Below, piece after piece: positions 1 to 12,671 of a DNA stretch of 64,000 nt (within the stretch, counting starts at the first letter, position 1; each line of letters opens with the position of its first letter). The notes under the pieces were generated by a model, which searched no databases, was not told the DNA's origin, and saw only the letters and a program-made list of their open reading frames with translations. The stretch is taken from the NCBI GenBank assembly GCA_963576725.1, contig OY755252.1, positions 46,842,140 to 46,906,139 of the forward strand, read 5' to 3'. Position numbers and translations under genes: made by a program. Source of the stretch: Azorinus chamasolen. Its lineage: Eukaryota; Mollusca; Bivalvia; Cardiida; Solecurtidae.

Positions 1-1440
1 AGAATTACGCTTGATTACAAAAAAACAACGACAATCATTTGCAGATGTAATTATCTAGCATGCAAATAAATAGTTTAGTGCTTGTGTGGCGGCCGTTAAT
101 AGTCGCCCATACTTCGGCATCCTCAATTGCAGTGCTTTAGATTTGAAAATTGTACACCGCTTAAGCCGGTGCAATAGGGCGTGAGTAGTGTTGCACTATC
201 AATTACACCTGTTTAAAAGTAGACTAAATATTAATAGTTCTGTTTTCAAAGTGTCTAGACAAGTGATATTATATTTTGCACAGAGACTGTATCGTTTTGA
301 AACTCGGTGTTTACAAGCATCGTTGATTCAGAATATGCTGGCGTTTTCAGCCCTTATATAAGTATATTATTGCCTTAATGTGAGGTTACCTCCATGTGGC
401 TGTATTTCCGTTATAATACCGCTTGAGTTTGTGAACGATTTGGCCCCTGGTTGGATTGTTCCGTGTTATAGCTGTATCTGGGTCTGAACTGTTTACAAAG
501 TACTTACGTATCACAATATGTTTCCTTAATTTGTTGTTTTCCCCGTCAAAATATATATCACATATCTGCTTTATAACGCAATATTTTGATTGGTAATAGT
601 AGCTACATTTATTGAAACAGTTTTGATCCAGATGAGACGCCGAACACATTGGTGTCTCTCAGGGATCCAAACTGTTTGATTATAGAGTTACGTGTTTGGA
701 AAATAATCTGCTTCGACAACTGAATAAGTAGACCGTGTATACAGGTGAAATTCTTATACTAAGCGCACGATTATAAATGAAACAGTAGTGAAGTCAAGCA
801 GGAAAAAACCACACACAAAACGCCACCATCCCCAAAATACCTACCGAAAGCAACTGATATAGCAATTTATACTCATGTTTAATCTATCATTTTATCAAAA
901 TTATGAGCAGTACAATTACCAATCACTCAGCTGTGCAAGTAAATTAGGCATGTTTATTAACTCGAACCACTTTGTGGGAAATTTCACACATATATAAACC
1001 CATAAGCATTTGTACACTAATTTTTACATGTATACATGTAAATATTGCCTTACATTTCTTATAGATTATACTGTCGAAACTTTCTTAGTGTATAAGATGC
1101 ACTCGCTTAACTCTCTAACGAAACGAAACATAGAAGAGTTATTAAGGTACATGTATTATACTTTTATAATTAAAGCCCGTCTTCAATGGCAGAAGTGTTC
1201 ATCTCACACCTTTTAAAAGACACTTGGTTCACTTTCTGGCAAAAACAATTAGATATTAAGCAATTTAAATCACACCAACTCACCAGAATTCAAAATGCAC
1301 TGTTTTATATCTAGATTAATAATTTGCGAAACAAACCCAGATCAGACCCCGAGATAAGTGTCGAAACAAATCAATTGCTATATAACTCGGCGCCTGGTCC
1401 AGATTGAAACATTTAAGTAACGGATAACAAACTTCACACT
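1..1440. other. Intergenic, repeat fragments only
   Basis: No supportable gene. About 125-215 is a reversed, decayed fragment of the dispersed R1 repeat (shares the CTTAAGCCGGTGC and GAGTAGTGTTGCAC blocks with 20,540-20,590 and 50,880-50,940). About 615-705 is a remnant of a hairpin MITE (GATCCAGATGAGACGCCG and its inverted partner). Short open frames here have no recognisable domain. Confidence 0.5.
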
Positions 1441-2021
1441 TTGAATCTTGCACTTTATAAAAGGAACTTTCACTTTCTAGCGAAAACATCAGATATGACG
1501 CTCAGCTTCTTGGTCCACTTCTGCCTCACAGTTTTCATCTCAGACTGGTTGATAAGATCCTCCGCAGTGCCCAAGAAGTCTTCGTCAGTTTCACATGCGA
1601 ACTTACGAAGTCTGAGAGCAAAGTCATGAATGTCCGTCAGAGTGATTGACGGCACCTCAGCTCCCTGAGTCTCGTCAAGAGATTCCTCGGGCTACTGAGT
1701 CTGATCCCAGATGTTGTCGTCCCCTGAACTGTAGCAACTCAACAGATCAGTTTTCCAATGGTCACCACAGTCCTCAGCCTCGACGTTGTCATCCACCAGC
1801 TCATCAATCTGGAACCGGAACTGCATAACCAGATCAGCAAATGGCACGTCGTCGTGCGGGTCGTACTCCTCAGCATCACTAGACTCTGCCACAGTTCCGA
1901 AACCATAGACTGAAACATTTCTCGATTTTTGTGGCACATGTTTCTTTCCAAGCATTCACCGATAGCATCCATAATGCTGACATCACGGCAAAGAGTTGAG
2001 GCGTCAGCTTCATCCATATGA

Positions 2022-2172
2022 GTGTAGCCGGGTAGAGAGTATGCTGAAATAAGTCGATAGGTTTTACTGTGTGGCTTGGTAGCTCAGTCGGTAGAGTGTT
2101 GGCATGGTAAGCCAGAGACCCTGGGTTCGAGTCCCAGTCGAGTCACAACTTTTTCACCATGTTACATTTGGC
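2022..2172 (+). repeat. tRNA-like repeat unit, copy 1
   Basis: Unit of about 150 bp that starts near GGGTAGAGAGTATGCTGAAA, contains a tRNA-like cassette and ends CAACTTTTTCACCATGTTACAT. The same unit recurs at 2,326-2,467. It interrupts the Tigger transposase reading frame, so it was inserted after that element. Confidence 0.65.
2073..2145 (+). tRNA. tRNA-Thr(GGT)-like sequence, probably SINE head
   Basis: A 73 nt cloverleaf can be drawn. The acceptor GGCTTGG pairs (with wobbles) with TCGAGTC, followed by discriminator A. The D arm is GCTC/GAGT with AGTCGGTA. The anticodon stem TTGGC/GCCAG encloses ATGGTAA, giving anticodon GGT. The T arm is CTGGG/CCCAG with TTCGAGT. Box A (TAGCTCAGTCGG) and box B (GGTTCGAGTCC) are intact. 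Because a second copy with identical flanks lies 299 bp away, and GGT is an unusual cytoplasmic Thr anticodon in animals, a tRNA-derived repeat is more likely than a working tRNA gene. Confidence 0.5.
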
Positions 2173-2325
2173 GCCCAACGTAAATAACCCATAAGGTGAT
2201 TTATATGAAGATAATATGAAGATTATATGAAGATAATGTGTATTAATAAGAAATTATAAGACATTTGTGGAGTGTTCTTTGGGTAAGAATTCGGGACGAA
2301 TTCTTGTGTAGAGGGGGTGTGTGTA

Positions 2326-2467
2326 GTCGGGTAGATATTATGGTGAAATAAGTTGATAGGCTTTACTGTGTGGCTTGGTAGCTCAGTCGGTAGAGTGTTG
2401 GGATGGTAAGCCAGAGGCCCTGGGTTCGAGTCCCAGTCGAGTCACAACTTTTTCACCATGTTACATG
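2326..2467 (+). repeat. tRNA-like repeat unit, copy 2
   Basis: Direct repeat of the 2,022-2,172 unit with a few substitutions, in the same orientation. Between the copies is about 155 bp of AT-rich sequence with a GAAGATAATATGAAGATTAT short repeat. Confidence 0.65.
2372..2444 (+). tRNA. tRNA-Thr(GGT)-like sequence, second copy
   Basis: Same cassette as 2,073-2,145, with TTGGG replacing TTGGC in the anticodon stem, so one closing pair is lost. Box A and box B are unchanged. Best read as the RNA polymerase III head of a SINE-like repeat. Confidence 0.45.
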
Positions 2468-4758
2468 AGTAAGAAGTGCACGTAGCATGGTTCACGTAGT
2501 CGGTACACAGCCTTGAAAGCATGGATAACCCCTTGGTCCAGTGGCTCGAGGTGAGACGTCGTGTTTGCTGGAAGGAAGAACATTGTGACGTTGGACAGCT
2601 TCAGGTTAGCTGTGTGCGAGGCGGCATTGTCCAGGAATTAAACAATCTTGCGTCCCTGTTTCCACATGTCAGAGTTCACTCATCGGACCCAGTCCGTACA
2701 CACCGATGATGTCATCCAGGTCTTCTTATGTGTGACGTATGTGACACAAAGTCGATCTCTTTTCACATTCGTTATGCGTCTGGGGTTGGCTGACTTTCCA
2801 ATCACTAATGGCTGTAACATCTCTCCTGTTGCACTGTAGGCAAATAGAAACGTAATCCTGTCCGTATGAGTCTTAATTCCTTGCTTAAGCAAAAGTAGAA
2901 ATGCAAAAAGAGAAAATTGCAGACTTGGTTTACTTATGGCGAGTTTTTCACAGCATTGAACAAATTAATTATCAAATGTTTTAAAATAAAACACCAGAGC
3001 TCTTTTACATTGAATGCCGAAACGAGACCGATTATAATTGCTATTATAGAATTGGTTTCCACGTGCAAGTAATTAAGCGATAATTTCATGTTCTATGCTA
3101 TTTGGCTGCAAGTTAGGTTTTCTGTTTGATGTAACCGCGATCATTAAGGTACATCTAGAGCATAATACCTTTCATAATAAACCTTTTCACAGTTATCCAC
3201 AACAAATTGAACAAACGAATTAACAAGTGTTTTAACATAGAACAACAGAGCGGTTTGATATAAAATGATAAGGTTTGATGTAGCCGCGATCATGACTGTT
3301 ATTTTTGTTTTGACAGTTCTCCTTTCGGTCCCTCATTCATTAATACGACTATTGATAATTGCACTGTGTAAACCATGGCGCGAAGTGTCACGTTGTTTAA
3401 GCGTGTCGAGAGGCCAGTCAGCAAATTACGTTCCGGTCGGCTGGTTTTGGCATCCGGTTTACACAGATGAATTTGTATTGAAATGAGACAAATATTTGGC
3501 GAGACCCGACTGGTATCCGGTTTTCACAGGGTCCGGTTTTTAGAGGGATTTGCATAATGAGAATAGAATGGAAAAAGTCGGGACCGAACAAATCGCCCGG
3601 TTTCGAGAGTATTCCGGTTCACACAGGGTCCGGTTGTCACAGGTTTCACTGTATATATTGTCTTGTCTTTGACCAAACATGTATATTTTGCGGTGACCAT
3701 TTTTGCCAATGTTATGGGACTGTGTGATATTTTGGTCATCTAAAACGTGTTTGATTTAGACAATATCCCAAGAAGTGTTTCGTTTGTTTATTTATTGGGT
3801 TAAGCGTCGCTTTGACTGTAGTTCAGTCATATCTCGACAGCCAACTAATCACAGGTGGAGGAGGACCCCGCAGATATTTCCGTGTATGGAAAAAATTGCA
3901 TTACTTCGTGCACGGAATAACATCCGGGTATAACAACGACCTACCGCCAGTCATTTTTCTCAAAGACTCTACTGCATCCGTGTATCATCGGCTATTTCCT
4001 TCAGCAGATCGGCAGACAAAAACCGGGTTCCAGTTGTAGGATAGTTTGTATGCCCCCTCATCCCGGCTCATAGTCAACTTGTTCTTCCTAATCTGGATGA
4101 CCTCTTTCATTTGCCAAGCACGTGTGTCCTATTCCCTATCAACTGATTCTGTGCCTTCCCAGTCAATAACTAGGGAATAATTAGATTGTACTAAATCATC
4201 TGTAATGCCGCTATTATTGTACTCGTTTAGTGTGCGGTGCATTAGGTTCATAACTCTGCAGTATTTTTGGAGTTATTGCCCTTTGTTACTTTTGTCAAAA
4301 TCGTGCTTGTCTGGCTTGTTTTAATAAATGAATATTTTCCCCGGAGCCTTTCTCTGTCACACCTCAACAGAACGTTTTAATTTTTTTACAGTATTGTTGA
4401 ACACCATCTGAAGTTCTGAACCTACGATGAAGGTTTTGATTTGTTGAATGAATGATCTCCCTTTTCGTAATTTAACAAATGAAAATGTAGGGGTCAGGAG
4501 CTTTATTTCTATAACACCATCCCTCTGTTAAATGTGCTAATGGGGGTATTTATCACCTTTAGTGGTAGTTCTAGTTTTAAATGTTTCATTTAGCCATATA
4601 ATGAACATTTGCCAATCTATGGTGGCCATGTTTAGCTTGCCTGCTTTTTTAAGAAAAAAGGACTAGTGTCGCGTCGCCGCATAAACCTTCAATATTGAAT
4701 GTTGTCGCGGGTCCAAACCTTCTCAGGGCTAATCGAATAGGCAGTTCCTGCACTTAAT

Positions 4759-4779
4759 GCGCTCTTTAGGACACTTTCG

Positions 4780-4842
<63 letters not shown>

Positions 4843-5100
4843 AGAGAGACAGAGAGAGAGACAGAGAGGAAATAATGCGTCAGTCGTTTATTTAATGTAA
4901 TGTCAGTGTGCATAAACGCGTAACATGAAAATACGTCAACATGCAACACAAGCATGAAATGATATGGATATAACAATGGTTTAGATATGTTTATATAACT
5001 AAATAATTCAATGCAATTACCTGTAATTATTGCAAGGCGCTCTTTAGGACACTTTCTATCAGAGAGACAAAACATGACGTCAACCATTCACTTGATATAA
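4759..5100. repeat. (GA)n microsatellite with flanking direct repeat
   Basis: A nearly pure AG run from about 4,783 to 4,838 continues as an interrupted AG/ACAG tract to 4,868. The preceding block GCGCTCTTTAGGACACTTTC (4,759) recurs at 5,037, again followed by CAGAGAGA, so the microsatellite lies in a roughly 280 bp direct duplication. The long frame crossing the tract is repeat-derived. Confidence 0.8.
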
Positions 5101-5870
5101 TGTCAAAGAGCGCATGTGCTAATACATTGGCAGAACTAGAAAGATGAAGGTTAGATAAACTGACTAGACGATGAAAATTAATTTACCAAGGCCGGATCTA
5201 CAGGGATGGGCAATGGCAATACAAAGATGGACAGCATGATAGGATCTACATATAACATATAATAGGCGATATGATGTATCTTGGTAAAATGGATCTGTGA
5301 GGGATAATTTACCCTGCGACAGTCACAACACCAGTATCAGTGTTTCCGTCGTCGTTGTTCGGAAAGCTGTAATGTTGACTTTTACTACTTTACTATTCCT
5401 GCAAATTTTATGAAACGTATTACACTTGTTCGCCGTCTCAAGTGCTACAGTAGAACATATGAATATTGGCGCCACCATGTGGTGATCTTTTTGGATGATA
5501 ACAACTTTGTAAAAGGTGACTTAAGGAAACTTCCTGCCAATTTGTACTGAAATCGGATCAGTCAAACAAAGAATTTATCTATCAATTTTTCACAAGTCAA
5601 TGAACTCCTTTTCACGAATCAAGATCCGGTTTTATATATTTTGAGATACAAATGGACAAGAACGGGAGTAAAAAGGCATGGATCATTACAAAAAAAGCTG
5701 CAAGCTGAAATGTGACCATAAATAATCCCTATATGTCACCCTGCTAAAGTAATGTGACAGCAAAATTGGACATAGTATCATAATAATGGTTTGGGACGAT
5801 TTCTTCACTTTTTTCTGTTTCAAGGTTTTCTATATCACTGAACTGATTCTAAAAAAGCCTTTCCAATAGG

Positions 5871-5946
5871 CAGTGCTCGGAATTGAACCCAGACTCCACT
5901 ATATGGCTAAGGCAAGAAAGTGTTCTTCCATTAAATGACACTGTCA
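5871..5946 (-). repeat. Possible tRNA-like SINE fragment
   Basis: On the minus strand a box B-like GGGTTCAATTCCGAGC follows a degraded box A-like stretch; an acceptor stem cannot be closed. Weak. Confidence 0.25.
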
Positions 5947-6194
5947 GCATTTATGGTAATTGGCAGTTTGGAGCAGAAACTAAATTAGATCTTGATATAA
6001 ATATTGGTCAGCATGTGTAAAGCAAGCTGATGTTTTTAAGCAGGAAACTATCAGCATGTCATGTCTGATAGATCCCCCGTCAGTTTGAATAAATCAGGAG
6101 AGCTGCATTTAAATTTTCGGTTGAAGTTCATCCAAATATGCTTCTTGGCGAATGTGTTACTTTTACAATTGTATATATTGCACAGTTTTAAATT

Positions 6195-6300
6195 CGAGTT
6201 ATTTTTAATTACTACTCATGAACAGACTCAATTTAACCGAGTCTGCAATTTTATCTTTTCGCATTACTACATTTGCTTTTGAAGGATCTCCCACTTTCAG
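6195..6300 (-). repeat. R1 dispersed repeat fragment
   Basis: Reverse-orientation fragment of the repeat seen at 20,455, 30,262 and 50,805: TTAATTACTACTCATGAACA then GAGTCTGCAATTTTATCTTT. Confidence 0.55.
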
Positions 6301-6899
6301 AATATATGTTCTTCACAACATCAGGTGTTAAAGGGATTTCGAAAGGAATGTGGACCCATTAACCCCATGCTGTATATTGTGGGTGCTTTATGGTGCCACA
6401 CTGGGACTTTCACAGCTGGATAATAATAGTCAATTATCAAGTCTCCCATATGCGACAAAATTGATAAAATATCTACAGGTAAATGAAATGATAGTTTGAT
6501 TTTTTTACATGTTATGTTTGTTTCTGCAGTTAAATTGTGTGAGTGAAAAAGTATTTAGTATTATTATGAGAATTTATTTTAATATTGATTATTATGCGAG
6601 TCATGTAACATTGTCTTTATTATTTGCATTTAGTTGAAATTTAGGTGTTTGATAAAGATTTTACTCATTGCTATTAATTGTATTTATTTGAATTTTATTT
6701 TGAAAACAAATAATGATTTAAGTTAATCAAAATCAGTGTCAATTAATAATTAATGTTACTCAAAAAATGAGTTACTCTCCTCAATCGCACTTGCTAAAAA
6801 ATTAATGACACATTTAATTGGCTGATTATCAGATATTCACACTTAGAGCTAGACTTATTTCAGAACACCTATTAACCCTTTCCCTGTTTGCTTTGACAT

Positions 6900-7210
6900 A
6901 AACTGATCTGGGTCCACTATGTTCGCTAATGCGTAAAACATGTTATTTCCATAAAGAGAAGTTTTAGCTTTGATGAAAACTGTAAAATAAAATCCATATC
7001 GTGTCAAAAGCAAACAGAACAGATCCTGATCAGACAGCTTCTGTAGGGGACGTCTGATCTGGGTCTACTCTTATTTTTAATGCGTAAAAGACACATTTTC
7101 TATAAAGAGAAGTTTTTGCTTTGACAAAACTGTAGTATCAGATCTTTATCATGTCAAAAGCAAACAGAGCAGATCCTGATCAGACGGCTTCTATAGGAAC
7201 CATCTGACCA
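6900..7210 (+). repeat. Tandem repeat, about 150 bp period
   Basis: CTGATCTGGGTCYACTATG-type starts occur at 6,903 and 7,054, with a third degraded start near 7,204. Each unit carries AAAGAGAAGTTTTxGCTTTG and GTCAAAAGCAAACAGA followed by GATCCTGATCAGACxGCTTC. The GATCAGAC half-palindromes resemble the hairpin centres of MITEs elsewhere in the window. Confidence 0.7.
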
Positions 7211-8364
7211 GGGTCTACATTTATAAATGTATGAACATTAATAAGCTGAATTGTTATACCGATATTTGATTTGTCGGTCATGACAGGAGCTGTATAATCT
7301 ATACAATTTCAAAAACAAATACAGCATCCTCTGATTAGACAGTTCCGATCTAAGTCTACTCATTTGCAATCTGATCTTGGTCTACTCATTTGCAATGCAT
7401 CTCAAATTATCTATATGGTAAAGGATTAAGAGCTTGCTATGTTATATCCAAGTGACTCACAGTGATGCAAAACTCAGCCACCCTCCAAGATTTACAACGA
7501 ATTATGTAAATATAACCTATTGAATTAGGGAAAGGAATGTACTATCATTAAAATTTTGAAGGCGATGTAGACCCAGATAAGAGTGTTTTTTGAGGCACTC
7601 TGACCAGACCAGGACAGTTCATTATTCAAAAACTTACATATGCACTTTCATACTGAACGGACTCTATCAGTAACGATCATGGGCCATCTGATTTTTGAAA
7701 TTCTATATTCATGGATTAATCTACTCATATTGCCTGTTATTTCAATGTTCTTTTACTTAGAAAACAATAATACACATTGAAGGCAGGATGTTCAAAAGAA
7801 CAGATATTGACCTCGTTATTATACGTAAATAGAACATTATATCTTAATATGATAAAGGTATTTCTTGCAAGCTTCAGCTTGTACATCATCTCAATATACA
7901 CTTTGCCATGAAAGTTTGTTCAATATATGCCTCACACCTTGTCAGTTTGATACGTAGTTTAAATGTTCATAAATAGATATTCTAAGAATCTTATATGATT
8001 TACTATTCACAGCCAAGGCAAGTAACACATACATACAATAATTATATATACACACAAGTACAGACAGTGAAAGCACATCACGCGTACTCACGCATGGTAT
8101 GGATACTCTTTTTGCAAAGACGTATTTGTGCAGTAAAGTGTTTACACGTCTTAGCACATTTAAAGCCCAATGCCATTGTATGAATGAACTGCAAATAAAT
8201 ACTAATTAAAATCTGGTGCATGCTTCAAATGGCCGATGAACACGGAAATGAGAAAAATTGTAAAATCATATCTATATTATGTCATAGGCAAACAGTAGGC
8301 TTAGATCAGACAGCTCCCTCATTCTACTCTGTTTGCAAAAGCGTAAAATGTCTGTCTACTACAT

Positions 8365-8526
8365 AATATAGGGCAATTGTTCCTTAGGGCGATTACCCCT
8401 TAGGACGATAATCCATTAGGACGGTTGCCCCTTAGTACAAATCCCTCTTAGAACGATTGTCCTTTAGGAGGATTGCCCCTTAGGTCGATTGCCGATTAGG
8501 GCAATAGTCCCATAAGAAGTGTGCCC
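8365..8526 (+). repeat. Degenerate short tandem array (CCCCTTAGGxCGATTG)
   Basis: About nine imperfect copies of a 17-21 bp unit of the form CCCCTTAGGACGATTG. No coding potential. Confidence 0.7.
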
Positions 8527-9289
8527 CTCGCTAAATAGAATATAGCAGTACATGTATATTGTAGTAAAGGTGACATATAAGTAATATACTAATATTTATA
8601 TAATGTAAATAGATGGACAATATATAATATATATGTATAGCTGGTATTATCACAAAAATAATATATACAACAATTTTTTCCTTATGATATAATTCAAAAT
8701 TGAGTAGATCAAGATCATGCAGATCCTAAAATCTGATTATGATCTACCCCGTTTTCTGAAATACGGTTTATGAATAATCATTTAAGGTTATGGTACTACT
8801 AGCACATATGATTAGCACATACTGCATTGAAGCGGATATTGTATTGCCACAAGGGGATGATATTCCTTATTTTATTTATTTCCTAACAGCGTAGACTTTG
8901 ATGTAGATGAAAACTATATGATCTAAATTTACGCTGTTTTGTCATCGACAGCTAATAAAAGTAAGGGTAAGGTAGTTAGCACACACCTTATACAAGTATA
9001 CATTGTATTACTACAAGGATTGGAAATTCGTTATTTCAATTTCAAAGCAATGTATACCCAAATCTAAATGATCTTTCAAATCTAGATCTACCATGTTTGC
9101 TCAGTGGCAGTCAATGAAGATTCATTTGGTAAGGATAAGTTAATTATCACACACAAACCATATGTTTGTTAGTTTAGATAGCTTAATTTGGATATTGTAC
9201 AACATACACATACAATATTTGATTCAGCATAAAAGTTGTATCAGTCATCCAAAACAAAAACATAAGCTAATTATATCATATTGCCTTTG

Positions 9290-9965
9290 GTTGAGTTATC
9301 CGTCCGTCTATCCGTCTGTATGTCTGTCTGTCTAGCTTCAATACTTTTTGAGTTATTTCACTTTGCTACATTTTTTGTCCGATAAATAACTCCTGTTCTA
9401 CTGATGTTATTGGGATAACATTTCATTTACGGAAAGAGCATGATAGAGGAAAGTGTTATGCACATGTTTTATAATTCTTGCTTCAATGATATTGGAGTTA
9501 TTACCCCGAATTTCTGCAGAGTTATGGGACTTTGACTTTTTTACATGGAACTTTTTGTTTCTCTAAACCTTAAATAAGATATTCATTAAATTTCATAGGA
9601 TCGATTTGCATTATGCTTAGTTGTGTATTTCTTATTCCTGTTTCGGTTTGATGATTTTCTGGAGAGTTATGGGACTTTGAAATTGTTACATTGAAAAGTT
9701 TATCCCCGCAGTTTCTCCGAAATATTTGATTGAATTTTTATGAAACTTCATAGGACTAACAACACCATGCCAACCTGTGCATGGTTTATTCCTGTTTGAT
9801 GATTTTCTGCAGAAATATGGGACTTTTTACATGGTCAATTTTGTCCGAGTGGTTTCACAAAAATCTTTTGTCGGATTTTCATGAAACTTCATAGGATTAT
9901 CAGCATCATTCCCAGTTATGCATAGTTTATTTCTTTTTCGGTTCGATGATCTTTGGAAAATCTTG
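9290..9965 (+). repeat. Degenerate tandem repeat, units of about 150-180 bp
   Basis: Recurrent blocks TTTCATGAAACTTCATAGGA, GTTATGGGACTTTGA and TTCGGTTTGATGATTTTCTG recur about four times with drift, after a GTCCGTC/TGTCTGTC simple repeat at 9,300-9,335. Non-coding. Confidence 0.6.
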
Positions 9966-10495
9966 TCCATGCGCTGGGGGAGATATCAGTTTTTGTATCA
10001 AAACCAATTCTAATTATATTGTAATAATATTACATGGCTGATTAAAAGCATGTTCAAAAACTTAACATATGTTTTATAATCGAGGGACATTTATCCGGGT
10101 TGCCAATTTTGGCAAGAGGAATTTTCCCGAGGGTCAATCGTCCTAAGAGACAATCGTCTGTACCCGTCCATGGAATAAAGGATTAACATTATGCCTCTTA
10201 AAAAAGCATCATTAAATAAAAGAAGTATATTCCTTGCAAACTGTTTTGCGGCTTGCTCCTTATGACAAAGAGTTGTTGTATCCTGTAGCATAGTTCTACC
10301 TGTCGCATCCGCACATTGTATGTCCTTTAATAGCCGTTTGATCTGATATACTCTGTTTGCAAAGGCATACTTATTTATGGGGTAGAGTGTTAACATCCTA
10401 ACATACATCTTTACATGGTCTAAGCTGAATATCATGGAAGGAAACAGTATATTCCCCGCAAACGGCCTCGGCAAAATAGAACTTATTGAATCTTA

Positions 10496-10760
10496 AGGCG
10501 CTCCTGTGACACGGTATCTCACATCTGGATTTTTAATGTGATGTGATTTACAAACATCGTAGAATTATTGGACATACCCAATGTCTCATTTTATTCATCA
10601 AATATGTTGAAATGTCATTAAAAAGGGATATGATCCGTTAGTACTATAAAATACTGCATGTCTGGTTGTCAACAATTTCATAGTTGGCAAACACACTACC
10701 CTCTTTTCCTGTACGCCGAGGGAAATACTTAGTACTCTTTGAAGACACCATCTGAAATCT
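10496..10760 (+). repeat. R2 dispersed repeat fragment
   Basis: Aligns by eye with 27,080-27,360 and with 33,620-33,770: shared blocks GATGTGATTTAC, ACTGCATGTCTGGTTGT, GTTGGCAA and GTACGCCGAGGGAAATAC-like. Class unknown. Confidence 0.55.
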
Positions 10761-10764
10761 GGAA

Positions 10765-10907
10765 ACGGAAGGATTAATTAATAATTAATAATCTTTATTA
10801 TCTCCAGATAAGGAGAGCATTCATATAAACGGATACAAATAGTGCAATAGTGTATATACATATATAGTGAACAAACCAATGACATGAAAAGAAAAAAATA
10901 TATATCT
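10765..10907 (-). repeat. Probable LINE 3' tail, cut off by the palindromic element
   Basis: On the minus strand this ends GGAGATAATAAAGATTATTA followed by short ATTAAT repeats, the usual look of a non-LTR retrotransposon 3' end. The body of a minus-strand LINE resumes on the other side of the palindrome at 18,334. That the two are one element split by an insertion is an inference from order and orientation. Confidence 0.5.
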
Positions 10908-10910
10908 ATT

Positions 10911-11072
10911 TAAAGATTGAATTACATTTTTGTTGTGTTCATCGATGTATAAATCCAGACCTGATCAGGCACAACTTGCATGAATTCCGAAGGAATTCAT
11001 GCAAAAAGTTGTGCCTGATCAGGTCTGGATTTATACATCGATGAACACAACAAAAATGTAATTTAATCTTTA
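10911..11072. repeat. Left terminal hairpin of the palindromic element
   Basis: 162 bp inverted repeat. Outer stem TAAAGATTRAATTACATTTT; inner stem includes CATCGATGTATAAATCCAGA, CCTGATCAGGCACAACTT and GCATGAATTCC closing on a GAA loop, with one 3 nt bulge. Several internal blocks (ATCGAT, CCTGATCAGG, GAATTC) are themselves palindromic. Confidence 0.9.
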
Positions 11073-11322
11073 TAATTCCATCCATTTGTCCTTTTTATTA
11101 AAGTATAACTTGTTGACATTGGCTATTTTAAGAACACGGTGCGTAGGAATACATTACTACAAAAAACTTCCAAACTGTTAAAAAATTCATTTAATAACGT
11201 CAAACTTGCATGTCTGACTGTTTTTTAACAATAACAATTACAAACAAACATGACTTTTAGTTTTAGTCACGTAAACAAAATAATTATGAAAACATTTTTG
11301 TCCTGAGAGTATCTAACATGTG

Positions 11323-12671
11323 TCAATGAAATGGCGGAATCCCTCCCTGCCCTGAGCCAAAAACGAAAGTGCAGTTGTTGAAGCAGGCATTGTACCCAAA
11401 ACCTGCTTGACGACTATCTGTGTTTACTGAGGAGGTGAACTGGTTGGAAATGTGGCTAGGGATCGAGTGTTGCTGGTTTTCACAGGAAGGAGATTCACTG
11501 TTTATCGTGGCTGCATGTGTCGTTAATGGAAGAGAAGGTGGGTGGGGTAGTGTGACTGGAATATGAGTATGACGAGCGTTGGATTGTTGACATTCATTGA
11601 ATAGAGAAGTGCTGGTACATGTGGCAACGGGTGTCCTGAATGGTGCAGATGAATTTGAATGTTGGTGAGGTAAAGAACCAATTTGCCCAGCAGATGCACT
11701 TCCAAGCACAGCACTTAGATTTTTTTTCTGTGACACGCTTGGGCGCCTGGAATAGGATTTAAGTGAATCCTCACATGTGTGATCTGACATGAACATGATT
11801 GACCTATTTGAAATGCCAGCATCATTCAAGGCAGTGATAGCAGTTGCTCTAATTGAATGGGCAGTGTAACGTTGAATACCAGCATTTTTGCATATATCGG
11901 GCATGAACTGTGTGAACTGTCTGGCTTTGACAGGTGTAGCTGTGTACCATGTGGGAAGTGATGGATTTTTGAGTGAATCTTGTGAGCAGTGGTTGAAAAG
12001 GCTTACAGCACTTTTCTCAGTTTTTGACAGGAACATTTTGATGGCTGAGACAGGGCAGTTGGGTCCCCCAGTTGCATACAAGCGTTTATCATATGACTCT
12101 TCCAATGACTGACTGATGCCACCTTGATGATTTTTCTGTTGGGTTTCATGTGAAATACTGATGTATTCGCACCCGGATTCGTCAACAGTAAAGATAAGCG
12201 AACTTATCTTCAACTGCTGATGAAACTCGAGGCCTCTTGAAACAAAGTGATAAGACAGAAGATACCACACCCTAAATCTCAAGGCAACAGGAGTCTGGTT
12301 TTGCAAGTATAGAGTTATTTTTTCCAATTCTAGAGGGGGGATCACTGGGAAATGCTGTGTTGGTCTTGATACACCCTGTTTCAGGTTGGTCTTCAGTTTT
12401 GCATTTAGCATTTTATTGCTGGATGCAAAGTCCTTATCACGAACAATGTCAATATTTCGCCCAATCTCTTTCAGGTGGCGGTTTATTGCAGCTCTGACAT
12501 TTTTCAAAGTGTTTTTATGATACTCTGCTGCCTGATCTTCAGGCATCTTTTTGGCCCTCTGTCCAATGTCTTTTGGGGCAGCCTCCGCATAGAATGTGCG
12601 TAGGTGCGCATTCATATCTTGGCTGCTAATTGTTGATATGTCCAAGGAGTGCCCGTTTTCATAGCACCAGG
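11323..12671 (-). CDS. Tyrosine recombinase, left-arm gene, exon 2
   Basis: Mirror copy of the exon at 16,570-17,918 with the same translation, read toward the left end of the element. It encodes all six catalytic residues and the stop codon at 11,323-11,325. The splice acceptor TTTTATTGCAG ends at 12,672. A possible polyadenylation signal AATAAA lies at 11,099-11,094. See the right-arm gene for the domain description. Confidence 0.8.

Larger units (their letters stand above)
1470..3652 (-). pseudogene. Decayed Tigger/pogo-type DDE transposase element
   Basis: A cut-and-paste DNA transposon of the pogo/Tigger (Tc1-mariner superfamily) group, read on the minus strand. At 2,892-2,680 the translation gives the Tigger block containing QPLVIGKSANPR and KKTWMTS. 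At about 2,640-2,480 it continues as FLDNAASH (second catalytic Asp in the LDN box) and PANTTSHLEPLDQG (third acidic motif region). An in-frame TAA at 2,638-2,640 lies one codon before FLDN, and a frameshift separates the two blocks. The acidic C-terminal tail (about 2,017-1,470) is displaced by a tRNA-like repeat array at 2,020-2,467. The right end at about 3,610-3,652 reads, on the minus strand, CAGTGAAACCTGTGACAACC, a typical pogo-type terminal repeat next to TA. The other end was not found. The copy is clearly dead. Family assignment is from remembered Tigger motifs. Confidence 0.75.

Noticed and set aside
4689..5087. 132-codon minus-strand frame
   Set aside because: Half of it is the (GA)n tract read as Ser-Leu; no domain, no splice context.
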